Origin: CAG-390 sp045636385
Lineage (GTDB): Bacteria > Bacillota > Clostridia > Oscillospirales > CAG-272
Reading direction: 5' to 3'
NCBI GenBank assembly: GCA_045636385.1
Contig: JAZTXK010000002.1
Coordinates: 32,483 to 96,482, forward strand
DNA length: 64,000 nucleotides
Below the pieces are notes generated by a model, which saw only the letters and a program-made list of their open reading frames with translations, had not been told where the DNA came from and ran no database searches. Made by a program: the position numbers and the translations under genes. Below, piece after piece: positions 1-8,699 of the stretch. Positions within the stretch are counted from its first letter, which is position 1; each line of letters opens with the position of its first letter.

Positions 1-168
1 TGCAACGATGGACTCGGTCATCGCGATAACGTCGCGGTCACGAATCTCAAGATTTTCCGACTTCGCGGCTTCAATAACGCTGTCTGCTACGATAGTAGCG
101 ATATCATCGCCCACCTTGATAATAGGAGCGCGAACGCCTCTTGATACGGTTCCAATAAGTCTTGCCAT
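1..168 (-). CDS. CofE-like coenzyme F420-0:L-glutamate ligase family protein (N-terminus only, cut by window edge)
   Basis: Only the first 56 codons are present; the gene runs off the left edge. The protein opens MARLIGTVSRGVRAPIIKVG and continues through an RDRDVIAMTESIVA stretch, which matches the start of the CofE/FbiB-like family as it appears in Clostridia. In F420-making organisms CofE adds glutamate to F420-0; Clostridia usually lack F420, so the true substrate here is unknown. The start is set by an AAGGAAGGTG ribosome site about 8 bases upstream. The family call rests on recollection of the conserved N-terminus, without the catalytic part in view. Confidence 0.6.
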   Translation of the reverse strand, partial: MARLIGTVSRGVRAPIIKVGDDIATIVADSVIEAAKSENLEIRDRDVIAMTESIVA

Positions 169-321
169 AAAATATTCACCTTCCTTGGTGTTAGAATACA
201 AATTTATGTAAATCTCAAAAAAGGAAACTTACAATATATTATACCTCTATATTATCCAAAAGTCAAGAAAAATCTTCAAATTTTCTCATTAAATTGCGAC
301 AAATTTACATTTTATTGAAAA

Positions 322-1458
322 TCACCAAGAACCCATCGAGTAATATCCCGAAATGATCTTTCCGTCTGCGGCACGGATCACAACTGTAGCTCCGTAGACA
401 TTGCTTCCGTCATCTCTCAAAAGATCAACAAACCAATAATTTCTTACGTGATCGTAAAGCACAGTACCGACAGCTTTCTGCTGTGAGAAGCTGTCGCGCA
501 CTATCTCGATCGCAGCCTCCTTGCTCGTCACAGCGGCGTTATCGTATACCGAAAGATCCGCATTGATCTGTTGTATGTGCTCACTCATATCCTCATACGA
601 AATTTCACCAAGCTCACTGTCGAGCTTCAGCGGTTCAATATCTTCTACACTGACCACTGCACGGTCAATATCGGTCTTGGCTATCTCAATAAAGAAAGTC
701 CAATCGTGTAACGCTTCGTCACCTTCTCCGGAGGATTCAAAGCGAGCCGCCTCGACGCATATATTGGAATCGGTCTTAGAAACTGACGAAATACCGTATT
801 GCGCAGCCCCGTTGTTGGCAACAATTTTAACTATAACCAAAGTGGTATCGTCAAAATTCTTATTTTCATATCTCATTTTGATCTCTTCCGGAATATTCTC
901 TGCACCGCCCCAAGCATCGCAAAGCTCGGAATAATCGTTGAACACCCAAGCACCGTTGTCTGCAAGACCGGGGATGTGATAATTTTCACCGCCGTACAGC
1001 TTGAAATTACGCGGATATTCGGCATTTCTTGTATAAAGATAATACTCGCCGCCGTCAAGCACGGCAATCGAATTTCCGTCCCACTTGACTTCAAACAATT
1101 CAGAGCCTATCGGACGGAATGCCGAACAAAAATTCATATACTCGGTAAATTCAAACTCCTCGCGGCTCGCATACGTATTCTTTACATTATAAAGTATCGC
1201 CCCTATACGCGCCCCAACCATAGACTCGTCGATTTTTTCGCCTCGGAATCCGCCGTCGTAAATTACCCCCTCAACTCGGATAAAGTCACTCCAATCGACA
1301 TCTATAAGTACTTCTTCTCCGCCTTCGGTCGGTAGAATTTCCGTATCAATAATCGGCAGCGACACTTCCGGAGCTACGGTTTCATCGCCTATTCCATCGC
1401 AAGATACAAGAGAAAAACAAAATAAAAGAGCAAACAATGCAACAAACAATCGTTTCAT
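322..1458 (-). CDS. Predicted lipoprotein of unknown function
   Basis: A 378-residue protein with a lipoprotein signal peptide (basic MKR, hydrophobic core, lipobox LVSC with Cys20), so it is probably anchored outside the membrane. The mature part is acidic and soluble-looking. The last 60 residues (VTSKEAAIEIVRDSFSQQ, then a YWFVDLLRDDG segment and GKIISGYY) resemble a PepSY/NTF2-like extracellular fold in spacing, but no catalytic motif is visible. It stands alone between the his-operon terminator and the CofE-like gene, with a good AAAGGAG site before the ATG. I do not recognise a specific family. Confidence 0.75.
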   Translation of the reverse strand: MKRLFVALFALLFCFSLVSCDGIGDETVAPEVSLPIIDTEILPTEGGEEVLIDVDWSDFIRVEGVIYDGGFRGEKIDESMVGARIGAILYNVKNTYASREEFEFTEYMNFCSAFRPIGSELFEVKWDGNSIAVLDGGEYYLYTRNAEYPRNFKLYGGENYHIPGLADNGAWVFNDYSELCDAWGGAENIPEEIKMRYENKNFDDTTLVIVKIVANNGAAQYGISSVSKTDSNICVEAARFESSGEGDEALHDWTFFIEIAKTDIDRAVVSVEDIEPLKLDSELGEISYEDMSEHIQQINADLSVYDNAAVTSKEAAIEIVRDSFSQQKAVGTVLYDHVRNYWFVDLLRDDGSNVYGATVVIRAADGKIISGYYSMGSW

Positions 1459-1534
1459 ATTAATTCTCCTTTCGGGTATTCACTTATATAGACCGAAAAT
1501 CATCAAAAAAGTTCCGCTTTTTTCCGATTTTTTC

Positions 1535-1567
1535 AAAAAGCCGGGGAATTTTCATCCTCGGCTTTTT
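1535..1567 (-). terminator. Intrinsic terminator of the his operon
   Basis: On the minus strand the arm AAAAAGCCGAGG pairs with CCCCGGCTTTTT around an 8-11 base loop, followed by a T-rich tail. It begins a few bases after the hisK stop codon, so it ends the eleven-gene histidine transcript. Confidence 0.8.
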
Positions 1568-1572
1568 CGTGA

Positions 1573-2361
1573 TTAAATTTTAAGTCTTGCAAGAGTGCCG
1601 AAGCCGTGTTTCCTTGCGAGTTCTTCTGCCTGATCAAAGCCGAGCAGGAGAGTTTCTTTGGCGTGTGAATCAGCACCGTAAGTCACCTCGCCGCCCGCGT
1701 CGTGAATGATATCAAGTATAGCGGGATCGGGATACGGGGTCTTACGCCAACCGCGGCTGATCGCGCCCGCGTTGATCTCAAAGAGGCGGCATAGCTTCAT
1801 ATTTTCGTCTACCGCTTCCTTGACAGCCGCGAGATAAGCCTCCGAACGCACGTCAAAGAGCTTATTTTCGCCGTCGCCGTTGAACTTGGTGACAAGATCC
1901 ATATGCGCTATGATATCGCAACCGGTAACGCGCGCGATATCCTTTGCAAATCCCATATAACGGATCGCAAAAGCTTCGGCGTCGCCGCCGCAAAGCTCAT
2001 CAATGCTCGCCTTTATAATCTCAGGAGACCGATCCGTCGCGTAAAATTTGCCGTCAACGTAGAGGTTATGAAATGCGCCGATAACGTAATCGTAATCGTG
2101 GTTATCATCGTATGCAAAAATATCCCTCTCAATACCGCGGAGTATCCTGATCTTATCGGAATATTTATCCTTCAAGCGCTCTACGCACTCATTGTAGCCC
2201 TCCAGATCGCGCACGGAGTAATCCTCCGCGCCCGGGCAGGGTGCGTGACCCGAAAAGCCTATCGTATCCATCCCGAGCCTTATCGCTTCAAGAACGATCT
2301 CCTCGGGCGTGCTCTTGCCGTCGCAGTAGGTGGTGTGCGTATGGTAATTGAAGAAGCCCAT
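1573..2361 (-). CDS. hisK: Histidinol-phosphatase, PHP family
   Basis: A 262-residue PHP-fold phosphatase that removes phosphate from L-histidinol phosphate, the penultimate step of histidine synthesis. The N-terminal HTHTTYCDG signature supplies metal ligands; further His/Asp positions occur in GFSGHAPCPG, IAHMDLV and YGADSHAKE near the C-terminus, as in HisK/HisJ (about 260-270 residues). It is the last gene of the operon and its ATG overlaps the hisIE stop (TAATG). This enzyme replaces the phosphatase half of the bifunctional enterobacterial HisB, so the pathway is complete without it. Confidence 0.93.
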   Translation of the reverse strand: MGFFNYHTHTTYCDGKSTPEEIVLEAIRLGMDTIGFSGHAPCPGAEDYSVRDLEGYNECVERLKDKYSDKIRILRGIERDIFAYDDNHDYDYVIGAFHNLYVDGKFYATDRSPEIIKASIDELCGGDAEAFAIRYMGFAKDIARVTGCDIIAHMDLVTKFNGDGENKLFDVRSEAYLAAVKEAVDENMKLCRLFEINAGAISRGWRKTPYPDPAILDIIHDAGGEVTYGADSHAKETLLLGFDQAEELARKHGFGTLARLKI

Positions 2362-3011
2362 TACTTCATCTTCTCCTGCTTGATCTTCTTGTCGACCACA
2401 TGACGGCTTGCAAGCTCTGCTCGAACCTCGTCGAGAGAGATACCCATTTCAGTCATCATTACCATAATGTGATAGGTAAGGTCTGCGATCTCGAAGATAG
2501 CCTCTGCACGGTCGCCTCCCTTGCCCGCGATGATGACCTCGGTGCACTCCTCGCCGACCTTCTTGAGGATCTTGTCAATGCCTTTTTCAAAGAGATATGT
2601 GGTATAAGAGCCTTCCTTAGGATCGGTCTTTCTGCCTTCAATGAGCTTCATCAGATCGTCAAGGCAGAATGCCTGCTCGGCATCCTCATCCTCGTAGATA
2701 TCCTCAAAGAAGCAGGAGCGCGCACCCGTGTGGCAGGTAGGACCGTCAGGTTTTGCGGTAATCAGAAGAGTATCAGCATCGCAATCGGTCTTGATCGAAA
2801 CAACGTTCAGGAAATTGCCCGAGGTTTCGCCCTTGAGCCAAAGTTTCTGTCTTGAACGGCTGAAAAAGCAGACCTTTTTCTTTTCAAGCGTAATGCCGAG
2901 GCTTTCGGCATTCATATAGCCGAGCATCAGCACGGCACCGTCCGCCACATCGGTGATAATTGCGGAAATGAGCCCGTCCGAATTGTATTTAAGATTTTTG
3001 ATATCAAACAT
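2361..3011 (-). CDS. hisIE: Bifunctional phosphoribosyl-AMP cyclohydrolase / phosphoribosyl-ATP pyrophosphatase
   Basis: A 216-residue fusion doing steps 2 and 3 of histidine synthesis. Residues about 1-105 are the HisI cyclohydrolase half, with the metal-binding DCDADTLL and GPTCHTGARSCF motifs. Residues about 112-200 are the HisE all-alpha pyrophosphatase half, with KVGEECTEVIIA and FEIADLTYH helices. Note that cyclohydrolase precedes pyrophosphatase as in other HisIE proteins. The start overlaps the hisF stop by 8 bases, implying translational coupling. Confidence is high because both halves carry their catalytic motifs. Confidence 0.95.
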   Translation of the reverse strand: MFDIKNLKYNSDGLISAIITDVADGAVLMLGYMNAESLGITLEKKKVCFFSRSRQKLWLKGETSGNFLNVVSIKTDCDADTLLITAKPDGPTCHTGARSCFFEDIYEDEDAEQAFCLDDLMKLIEGRKTDPKEGSYTTYLFEKGIDKILKKVGEECTEVIIAGKGGDRAEAIFEIADLTYHIMVMMTEMGISLDEVRAELASRHVVDKKIKQEKMK

Positions 3012-3771
3012 TTGTGTACCTCACAGAGATTCCCGCATCGCGAAGACTTGCCTTCAGATCGGGTATTTTGATCTTGCCGAAATGGAAAATCGTTGCGGCA
3101 AGTCCGGCATCAACGCCGGGGAGAGTGTTAAACAGCGTTATAAAGTCCTCGATCGAGCCCGCACCGCCCGATGCAACGATCGGAACGTCGGCAACCTCGC
3201 TGACCGCGCGGAGCATTTCAATATCAAATCCACCGCCGACACCGTCGGTATCAATCGAATTGACAACTATCTCGCCCGCGCCGTTACGCACACCGCGCTC
3301 GATCCATTCTATAGCGTCGATACCTGTATCAACTCTGCCGCCGTTTTTGAAAAGACTGAATCTTCCGTCCACGCGCTTGATGTCTGCGCTGAGGACGACG
3401 CATTGGCTTCCGTAGCGTTCAGCCGCGCGGGGGATGAGATCGGGATCGCTGATCGCGCCCGAATTTACGCTGACCTTATCAGCACCGCATTTGAGAACGC
3501 GGTCAAAATCGTCAAGCGTGCGGATACCGCCGCCGACCGTAAGAGGTATAAATACTTTAGAAGCAACCCGTCGGAGTGCGTCTGTAAAGAGCTGGCGTCC
3601 GTCCGAGGATGCGGTAATATCATAGAAAACAAGCTCGTCCGCGCCGCAATCGCTGTAAAACTCGGCAAGCACCTCGGGCGAGGAAACGTCGCGCAGATCG
3701 GCGAAATTCACGCCCTTGACAACTCTGCCGTCGCGCACGTCAAGGCAGGGGATTATTCTTTTCGTAATCAT
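3004..3771 (-). CDS. hisF: Imidazole glycerol phosphate synthase, cyclase subunit HisF
   Basis: A 255-residue TIM barrel that, with HisH, turns PRFAR and ammonia into imidazole glycerol phosphate and AICAR. The start at ATG 3771 gives the canonical MITKRIIPCLDVRDGRVVKG opening, with catalytic Asp11; the longer open frame upstream only runs into hisA. Conserved GGGIR, VVLSADIKR and ASGGAGS phosphate-binding loops are visible. The ATG overlaps the hisA stop as ATGA, and the stop lies inside hisIE, as expected of a coupled operon. The second catalytic Asp (Asp130 in Thermotoga) falls in the SADIKRVDG segment. Confidence 0.96.
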   Translation of the reverse strand: MITKRIIPCLDVRDGRVVKGVNFADLRDVSSPEVLAEFYSDCGADELVFYDITASSDGRQLFTDALRRVASKVFIPLTVGGGIRTLDDFDRVLKCGADKVSVNSGAISDPDLIPRAAERYGSQCVVLSADIKRVDGRFSLFKNGGRVDTGIDAIEWIERGVRNGAGEIVVNSIDTDGVGGGFDIEMLRAVSEVADVPIVASGGAGSIEDFITLFNTLPGVDAGLAATIFHFGKIKIPDLKASLRDAGISVRYTNV

Positions 3772-4496
3772 TTTGCCGCCTCCGTCATTTCTACTGCGTG
3801 TCTGACGTCGATATCGCCCGTGTAGCACGCCTTTCCGACAATCGCGCCCCAAAGGCCGTCGATCGCGCAAAGTGCCTCTATATCCGAATATGACGACACA
3901 CCGCCCGACGCCACGATATTGCATCCCGCATAGGTCTTGCAAAGGTATTCGTAAAGAGCCACGTTGGTGCCCTTCATTGCGCCGTCACGCGAGATGTCGG
4001 TAACGATAAAGTCGCACACGCCCTTTTCAATCATCGAAGCGAAGAAATCGTCGCGCTTCATAGGCGCTTCCTCGAGCCATCCCTTAATGGCAACCGCCTC
4101 GCCGCGGAGATCTACTCCGACTACTACCCTGCCCTCGCATTCGCGCAGACAGTCTTCAAGCATCTTGGGATCGGTAACGGCGGCTGTTCCGAGGATAACG
4201 CGCTCAACACCCGCGTCGAGATATTTTTTAGCCGTTTCAACAGAGCGAATACCTCCGCCGATTTCAACCTTAAGTCCGCTCTCTTTGGCAAGCGCGGAAA
4301 CAGTTTCTATATTCGGCGTGTTGCCGTCGCGCGCGCCCTCAAGGTCAACGGCGTGAAGCCATTCCGCACCCGCCGCCTTAAAGCGCTTTGCGACCGCGAG
4401 AGGATCGTTATCATAAACGGTAAGCTTGTTATAATCGCCGTGAAGGAGTCTGACCGCCTTGCCGCCGATCAGATCTATTGCAGGAACTATTTTCAT
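3768..4496 (-). CDS. hisA: ProFAR isomerase HisA
   Basis: A 242-residue TIM-barrel isomerase that opens the ribose ring of ProFAR to PRFAR. The N-terminus MKIVPAIDLIGGKAVRLLHG has the catalytic Asp8, and VEIGGGIRS and VVGVDLRG mark the phosphate site and second half barrel. VTDISRDGAM holds the second catalytic Asp. It sits between hisH and hisF with 4-base ATGA overlaps on both sides. Length and motif order fit HisA and not TrpF/PriA; the operon is pure his, so a dual role is unlikely. Confidence 0.96.
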   Translation of the reverse strand: MKIVPAIDLIGGKAVRLLHGDYNKLTVYDNDPLAVAKRFKAAGAEWLHAVDLEGARDGNTPNIETVSALAKESGLKVEIGGGIRSVETAKKYLDAGVERVILGTAAVTDPKMLEDCLRECEGRVVVGVDLRGEAVAIKGWLEEAPMKRDDFFASMIEKGVCDFIVTDISRDGAMKGTNVALYEYLCKTYAGCNIVASGGVSSYSDIEALCAIDGLWGAIVGKACYTGDIDVRHAVEMTEAAK

Positions 4497-5134
4497 CTTG
4501 CACCTCCGAAATCGCCTTCACAGAAGTTTTTGAGTATTTTAAGTCCCGCCTTCGAGCTCTTTTCGGGGTGGAACTGGCATCCCATTACGTTGCCTCTGAC
4601 AACCGCCGCCGTGATCGGCACTCCGCAGTCGCAAACGGCAACCGTGTCCGCCTCGCACTCGGAGGCATAATAGGAATGAACGAAATAAACGAATTCGCCC
4701 TCGTCGATATCGCGGAAAACTGGCGAGGATTCTTTAAGCTCCGCGTTCGGAAAATGAAGCGCGTTCCAACCCATCTGCGGAATCTTCAGTTCGGGAGCAA
4801 TAACGCCGTCCATCGAAATGACCTTGCCGGGGATAAGTCCGAGTCCCTTGTGGCATCCGAATTCATGGCTCTCGTCAAAGAGCATCTGCATTCCGAGGCA
4901 GATTCCCATCAGCGGTACACCCGCATTCGCGCGCTCGATGATAAGCTGATCGAGTCCGTTTTCGCGCAGTTTCGCCGCCGCGTCGCCGAAAGCACCGACA
5001 CCGGGCAGAATTATTTTATCCGCCTTTGCTATCACCTCGGGATCGCCGCTTACAACGGCTTCCGCACCGACAGCGGCAAGTGAGGAACAAAGCGAGTAGA
5101 GATTTCCTACTCCGTAGTCAACAACGCACAGCAT
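4493..5134 (-). CDS. hisH: Imidazole glycerol phosphate synthase, glutaminase subunit HisH
   Basis: A 213-residue class I glutamine amidotransferase that feeds ammonia to HisF. The triad is visible: Cys in GICLGMQML, then His and Glu in CQFHPEKS near the C-terminus; the oxyanion-strand motif ILPGVGAFGDA lies near residue 45. The gene starts inside the hisB stop (TGATG) and ends inside the hisA start, so its expression is coupled to both. It has the normal length for stand-alone HisH, with no fusion to HisF. Confidence 0.96.
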   Translation of the reverse strand: MLCVVDYGVGNLYSLCSSLAAVGAEAVVSGDPEVIAKADKIILPGVGAFGDAAAKLRENGLDQLIIERANAGVPLMGICLGMQMLFDESHEFGCHKGLGLIPGKVISMDGVIAPELKIPQMGWNALHFPNAELKESSPVFRDIDEGEFVYFVHSYYASECEADTVAVCDCGVPITAAVVRGNVMGCQFHPEKSSKAGLKILKNFCEGDFGGAR

Positions 5135-5721
5135 CAGAGAACTCCTTTGCTCGACGGAATTTCATCGGGGAAACGGCTGTCCTTTGCCGCCGCTGCGCGC
5201 ATAGCTCTCGCACTCGCCTTGAAAGCGGCTTCAAGAATGTGATGCGCGTTCTTGCCCGCAAGCTTGCGCAGGTGCAGGCAGATATTAGATTCACGTACGA
5301 ACGCAACAAAGAATTCCTCGCCGAGCTCGGTATCGAAAGTACCTACGCGCGGACGCTTGATCTCGACCTGATAATCGAGGTAGGCTCTACCCGAAAGGTC
5401 AACGGCACAAAGCATCAGCGCCTCGTCCATCGGAAGAATAATATCACCGTAACGGCAGATGCCGCGGCGGTCTCCGAGCGCTTCGGCAAACGCCTTACCG
5501 AGACAGATTCCGACATCCTCGACGGTGTGGTGAGCGTCGACGTCGATATCTCCGTCGCAGACCACGTCAAGATCGAATCCTCCGTGGCGGGCAAAGAGTG
5601 TCAGCATATGGTCAAAAAATCCAACACCCGTGTTTATATTGCTTTTTCCGCTTCCATCTATATTAAGAGTCAACTTAATTTTGGTTTCAGCGGTATTTCT
5701 TTCTATATTTGAAATTCTCAT
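5134..5721 (-). CDS. hisB: Imidazoleglycerol-phosphate dehydratase HisB
   Basis: A 195-residue monofunctional dehydratase that makes imidazole acetol phosphate. The Mn-binding repeats are present: GFFDHMLTLFARHGGFDL and DVDAHHTVEDVGICLGKAF in the first half, and the mirrored histidine set (AGKNAHHILEAAFKA) in the second. There is no N-terminal HAD phosphatase domain; that job is done by hisK. AAGGAG lies 7-8 bases before the ATG, overlapping the end of hisC three bases upstream. Confidence 0.96.
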   Translation of the reverse strand: MRISNIERNTAETKIKLTLNIDGSGKSNINTGVGFFDHMLTLFARHGGFDLDVVCDGDIDVDAHHTVEDVGICLGKAFAEALGDRRGICRYGDIILPMDEALMLCAVDLSGRAYLDYQVEIKRPRVGTFDTELGEEFFVAFVRESNICLHLRKLAGKNAHHILEAAFKASARAMRAAAAKDSRFPDEIPSSKGVL

Positions 5722-5724
5722 TTT

Positions 5725-6786
5725 TCACTCCTTAATAATCTCCGCTACGGCATTCACAAGCTCCGCCATATCTTCGGCAGTACCGATGCTGATGCGCAGA
5801 TAGTCGCTTATTCTCGCCTTCGAGAAATGACGGACGAGGATTCCGCGCTCGCGCAGTTTGGCATACGCCTCACCACCCGAAATATTCGGCAGCTTTGCGA
5901 AAAGGAAATTCGCCTTACTCGGCAAAACCGTTGCGCCGAGAGCAATCAGCTTTTCGGCGGTTTCTTCTCTCACGCGAACGACCTCGCCGACCTTTTCCTC
6001 ATAATAAGCCTTCGACGCATCGGTCAGCGCCGCCGCGCCCATACGGAGGGCAAGCGAATCAAGGTTGTAGGGATTGGTGGAATATTTCATAAGCTCGAGG
6101 TCCGCAATCAGTTCTGCGTTTCCGATAGCAAATCCGAGTCTCGCGCCCGCCATTCCGCGGGATTTCGAATAGGTCATACAAACGAGAAGATTGTCATACT
6201 TCTTCGTAAGCGGAATCGCACTCTCGCCGCCGAAGTCAACGTATGCCTCGTCTATAACGACCACGCGATCGGGATTCGCAGCAACGATTCGTTCGATATC
6301 CGAGATCGGAAGAGCCTTTCCCGTCGGAGCATTCGGATTTGCAATAACTATACCCTTGTCAAGTCCGATATAATCCTCGGGAACTATCGAGAAATCTTTA
6401 TCGAGGGGAACTATCTTCGCGTCAATGCCGTAAAGATCGGCAAAAACCGAATAAAAGCCGTATGTCAGATCGGCAAATGCAACGCCGTCCTCGAAAAAGC
6501 AGGCAAACGCAAAGTTCAGCGACTCGTCCGAGCCGTTCGAAACGAATACGTTTTCGGCATCGACGCCGTAATACTTTGCAAGTGCTTCTTTAAGATTCTT
6601 TGCCGTCGGATCGGAATAAAGACGGAGATCCGAGATTACGTCCGCATTTATCGCATCTATAACGTCGGGCGCGGGCGGATAGGGAAATTCATTGGTATTG
6701 AGCTTTATATATCTCTTGTCCCTCGGCTGTTCGCCGGGGGTGTAAGCGTCAAGCGTTCTGTATTTTTTTGCAAGGAAACGGCTCAT
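5725..6786 (-). CDS. hisC: Histidinol-phosphate aminotransferase HisC
   Basis: A 353-residue fold-type I PLP enzyme that transaminates imidazole acetol phosphate with glutamate. Visible marks: KLNTNEFPYPP near the N-terminus (substrate phosphate region), NPNAPTG, VIDEAYVDF, and the PLP lysine in MTYSKSRGMAGARLGFAIG. The start overlaps the hisD stop by 4 bases (ATGA). Length and the operon context favour HisC over tyrosine or aromatic aminotransferases, though HisC enzymes often have some side activity on aromatic substrates. Confidence 0.95.
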   Translation of the reverse strand: MSRFLAKKYRTLDAYTPGEQPRDKRYIKLNTNEFPYPPAPDVIDAINADVISDLRLYSDPTAKNLKEALAKYYGVDAENVFVSNGSDESLNFAFACFFEDGVAFADLTYGFYSVFADLYGIDAKIVPLDKDFSIVPEDYIGLDKGIVIANPNAPTGKALPISDIERIVAANPDRVVVIDEAYVDFGGESAIPLTKKYDNLLVCMTYSKSRGMAGARLGFAIGNAELIADLELMKYSTNPYNLDSLALRMGAAALTDASKAYYEEKVGEVVRVREETAEKLIALGATVLPSKANFLFAKLPNISGGEAYAKLRERGILVRHFSKARISDYLRISIGTAEDMAELVNAVAEIIKE

Positions 6787-8063
6787 TCGTATTCTCTCCC
6801 CATACGGCGCATAACGCTTCTCGCGTGCGCGTCAAATCCTTCGCTTCTCGCGAATTTATCAACGTCCTCGGCAATATTTGCAAGAGCTTCGGCGGAAAAA
6901 TAGGTAAACTGCATCTTCTTAACGAAGTCGTCAACCGAAAGCGGGCTGTAAAAACGCGCGGTTCCCGACGTGGGAAGTGTGTGGTTCGGTCCCGCCATAT
7001 AGTCGCCGACCGCCTCGGGGCAATTTCTGCCGAGGAATACCGAGCCCGCGTTTCTCACCTTATCGAGAAGTCCGAAGGGATCGTCAACGCAAAGTTCAAG
7101 GTGTTCGGGCGCGATACGGTTCGACATGGCAACCGCCTCGGCGATGCTGTCGACGATGATGATAAGTCCGTGATCCTCAACCGAAGCGCGGGCAATTTCC
7201 TGTCTCGGAAGAACAGCAAGCTGTCTTTCGATTTCAAGAGTTACCTTTTCGGCAAGTTCTTCGCTTTCGGTAACAAGCACCGCAGACGCGCGCTTGTCGT
7301 GCTCTGCCTGAGAAAGCAGGTCTGCCGCAACGTAAACGGGATTCGAATTTCCATCCGCGATAACGAGGATCTCGCTCGGTCCCGCGATCATATCAACGCC
7401 GACCTTGCCGCTGACCTGACGCTTCGCCTCGGCAACGTATGCGTTACCGGGTCCAACGATCTTGTCAACCGCGGGAATGCTTTCGGTACCGTAAGTCAGC
7501 GCGGCAACCGCCTGTGCACCGCCGCACTTGAATATGCGACCGACACCCGCAACTCGAGCCGCCGCGAGTATCTGCGCGGGGATGCTGCCGCCGCTGGGAG
7601 GCGTGACCATAATAATCTCGTCAACTCCCGCAATCTTCGCGGGGATACAGTTCATAAGAACCGACGAGGGGTAAGCTGCAGTTCCGCCGGGAACGTAAAG
7701 TCCGACTCTTTCAAGCGGAATGACCTTCTGTCCTGCAAAAACGCCCTCGCGGCTGTTGCAGATAAAGCCCTGACGCACCTGACGGCTGTGGAAATCGCGG
7801 ATATTCGCCGCCGCGCGCTCGAGCATACCGATGTAAGCATCCCCAACCTTATCGCACGCCGCGTCTATTTCTTCTTTAGATACCTCGAGCGAATCAAGCT
7901 CCGCTCTGTCAAATTTGAGTGCATATTCTTTGAGCGCAACGTCGCCGCGCTCCTTAACGTCCGCGATGATCTCGCTGACGGTGGCGGATACGTCGGAAGC
8001 ACCGCCTATTCTGTCAAATATCTCGCTGTCGCTGATATCTTTTCTGTATACTGTTCTGATCAT
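6783..8063 (-). CDS. hisD: Histidinol dehydrogenase HisD
   Basis: A 426-residue zinc enzyme that oxidises L-histidinol to L-histidine in two NAD-dependent steps, the end of the pathway. Conserved stretches: ERVGLYVPGGTAAYPSSVLM, FKCGGAQAVAALTYG, KIVGPGNAYVAEAKR, GPSEILVIAD, AQAEH-like SQAEHDKRAS, and the base/zinc region NRIAPEHLEL with AGPNHTLPTSGTARFYSPL further on. AAGGAAT lies just before the ATG; hisG ends 2 bases upstream. Confidence 0.96.
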   Translation of the reverse strand: MIRTVYRKDISDSEIFDRIGGASDVSATVSEIIADVKERGDVALKEYALKFDRAELDSLEVSKEEIDAACDKVGDAYIGMLERAAANIRDFHSRQVRQGFICNSREGVFAGQKVIPLERVGLYVPGGTAAYPSSVLMNCIPAKIAGVDEIIMVTPPSGGSIPAQILAAARVAGVGRIFKCGGAQAVAALTYGTESIPAVDKIVGPGNAYVAEAKRQVSGKVGVDMIAGPSEILVIADGNSNPVYVAADLLSQAEHDKRASAVLVTESEELAEKVTLEIERQLAVLPRQEIARASVEDHGLIIIVDSIAEAVAMSNRIAPEHLELCVDDPFGLLDKVRNAGSVFLGRNCPEAVGDYMAGPNHTLPTSGTARFYSPLSVDDFVKKMQFTYFSAEALANIAEDVDKFARSEGFDAHARSVMRRMGREYE

Positions 8064-8065
8064 TT

Positions 8066-8698
8066 TTATTCCTTATTTTCAAACGCACGGCAGACGCGCA
8101 TTATCTGCTCGCCCTTGAATTTCATGCTCGCCTTGTTGGCGATGAGCCGTGCACTGATATCGCAAATTTTATTGAATTCCACAAGACCGTTAGCCTTGAG
8201 TGTGCTTCCCGTCTCGACTATATCGACGATAACGTCGGAAAGTCCGAGAAGCGGTGCAAGCTCGATCGAGCCATTAAGCTTGATTATATCTATCCTTCTG
8301 CCGAGCGAAGCGTAATACTGCCCCGCAATATTCGTAAATTTCGTTGCCACGCGTAAAGTTTTTGATCTGTCGTCGATAAAATCCGACTTCGCCGCGACAG
8401 CCATTCTGCATTTACCGAGCTCAAGATCGAAAAGCTCGTAGACGTCGGGGGAATATTCAAGAAGGATATCCTTGCCCGCTACACCGATATCCGCCGCGCC
8501 GCGCTCAACGTAGATCGCAACGTCGGAGGGCTTTACCCAGAAGAAGCGGAGAGTGCCTTCGGCATTTTCAAAAACGAGCTTACGGCTTTCCTTGCGGATG
8601 CCCTCGGCTTCCATTCCCTCGCGCTCAAAATAGGAATAGACCTTTTCGCCGAGTCTGCCCTTCGGAAGGGCAACGTTCAAATATTTTCTGTTTTCCAT
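8066..8698 (-). CDS. hisG: ATP phosphoribosyltransferase, short form HisG(S)
   Basis: A 210-residue catalytic subunit for the first, committed step (PRPP + ATP to PR-ATP). The start at 8698 gives MENRKYLNVALPKGRLGEKV; the open frame continues upstream but only through hisZ. The PRPP loop DVIVDIVETGSTLKANGL is clear. It lacks the C-terminal regulatory domain of long HisG, which is why the neighbouring hisZ is needed for activity and histidine feedback. The gene begins right after the hisZ stop (1-base gap). Confidence 0.95.
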   Translation of the reverse strand: MENRKYLNVALPKGRLGEKVYSYFEREGMEAEGIRKESRKLVFENAEGTLRFFWVKPSDVAIYVERGAADIGVAGKDILLEYSPDVYELFDLELGKCRMAVAAKSDFIDDRSKTLRVATKFTNIAGQYYASLGRRIDIIKLNGSIELAPLLGLSDVIVDIVETGSTLKANGLVEFNKICDISARLIANKASMKFKGEQIMRVCRAFENKE

Positions 8699-8699
8699 T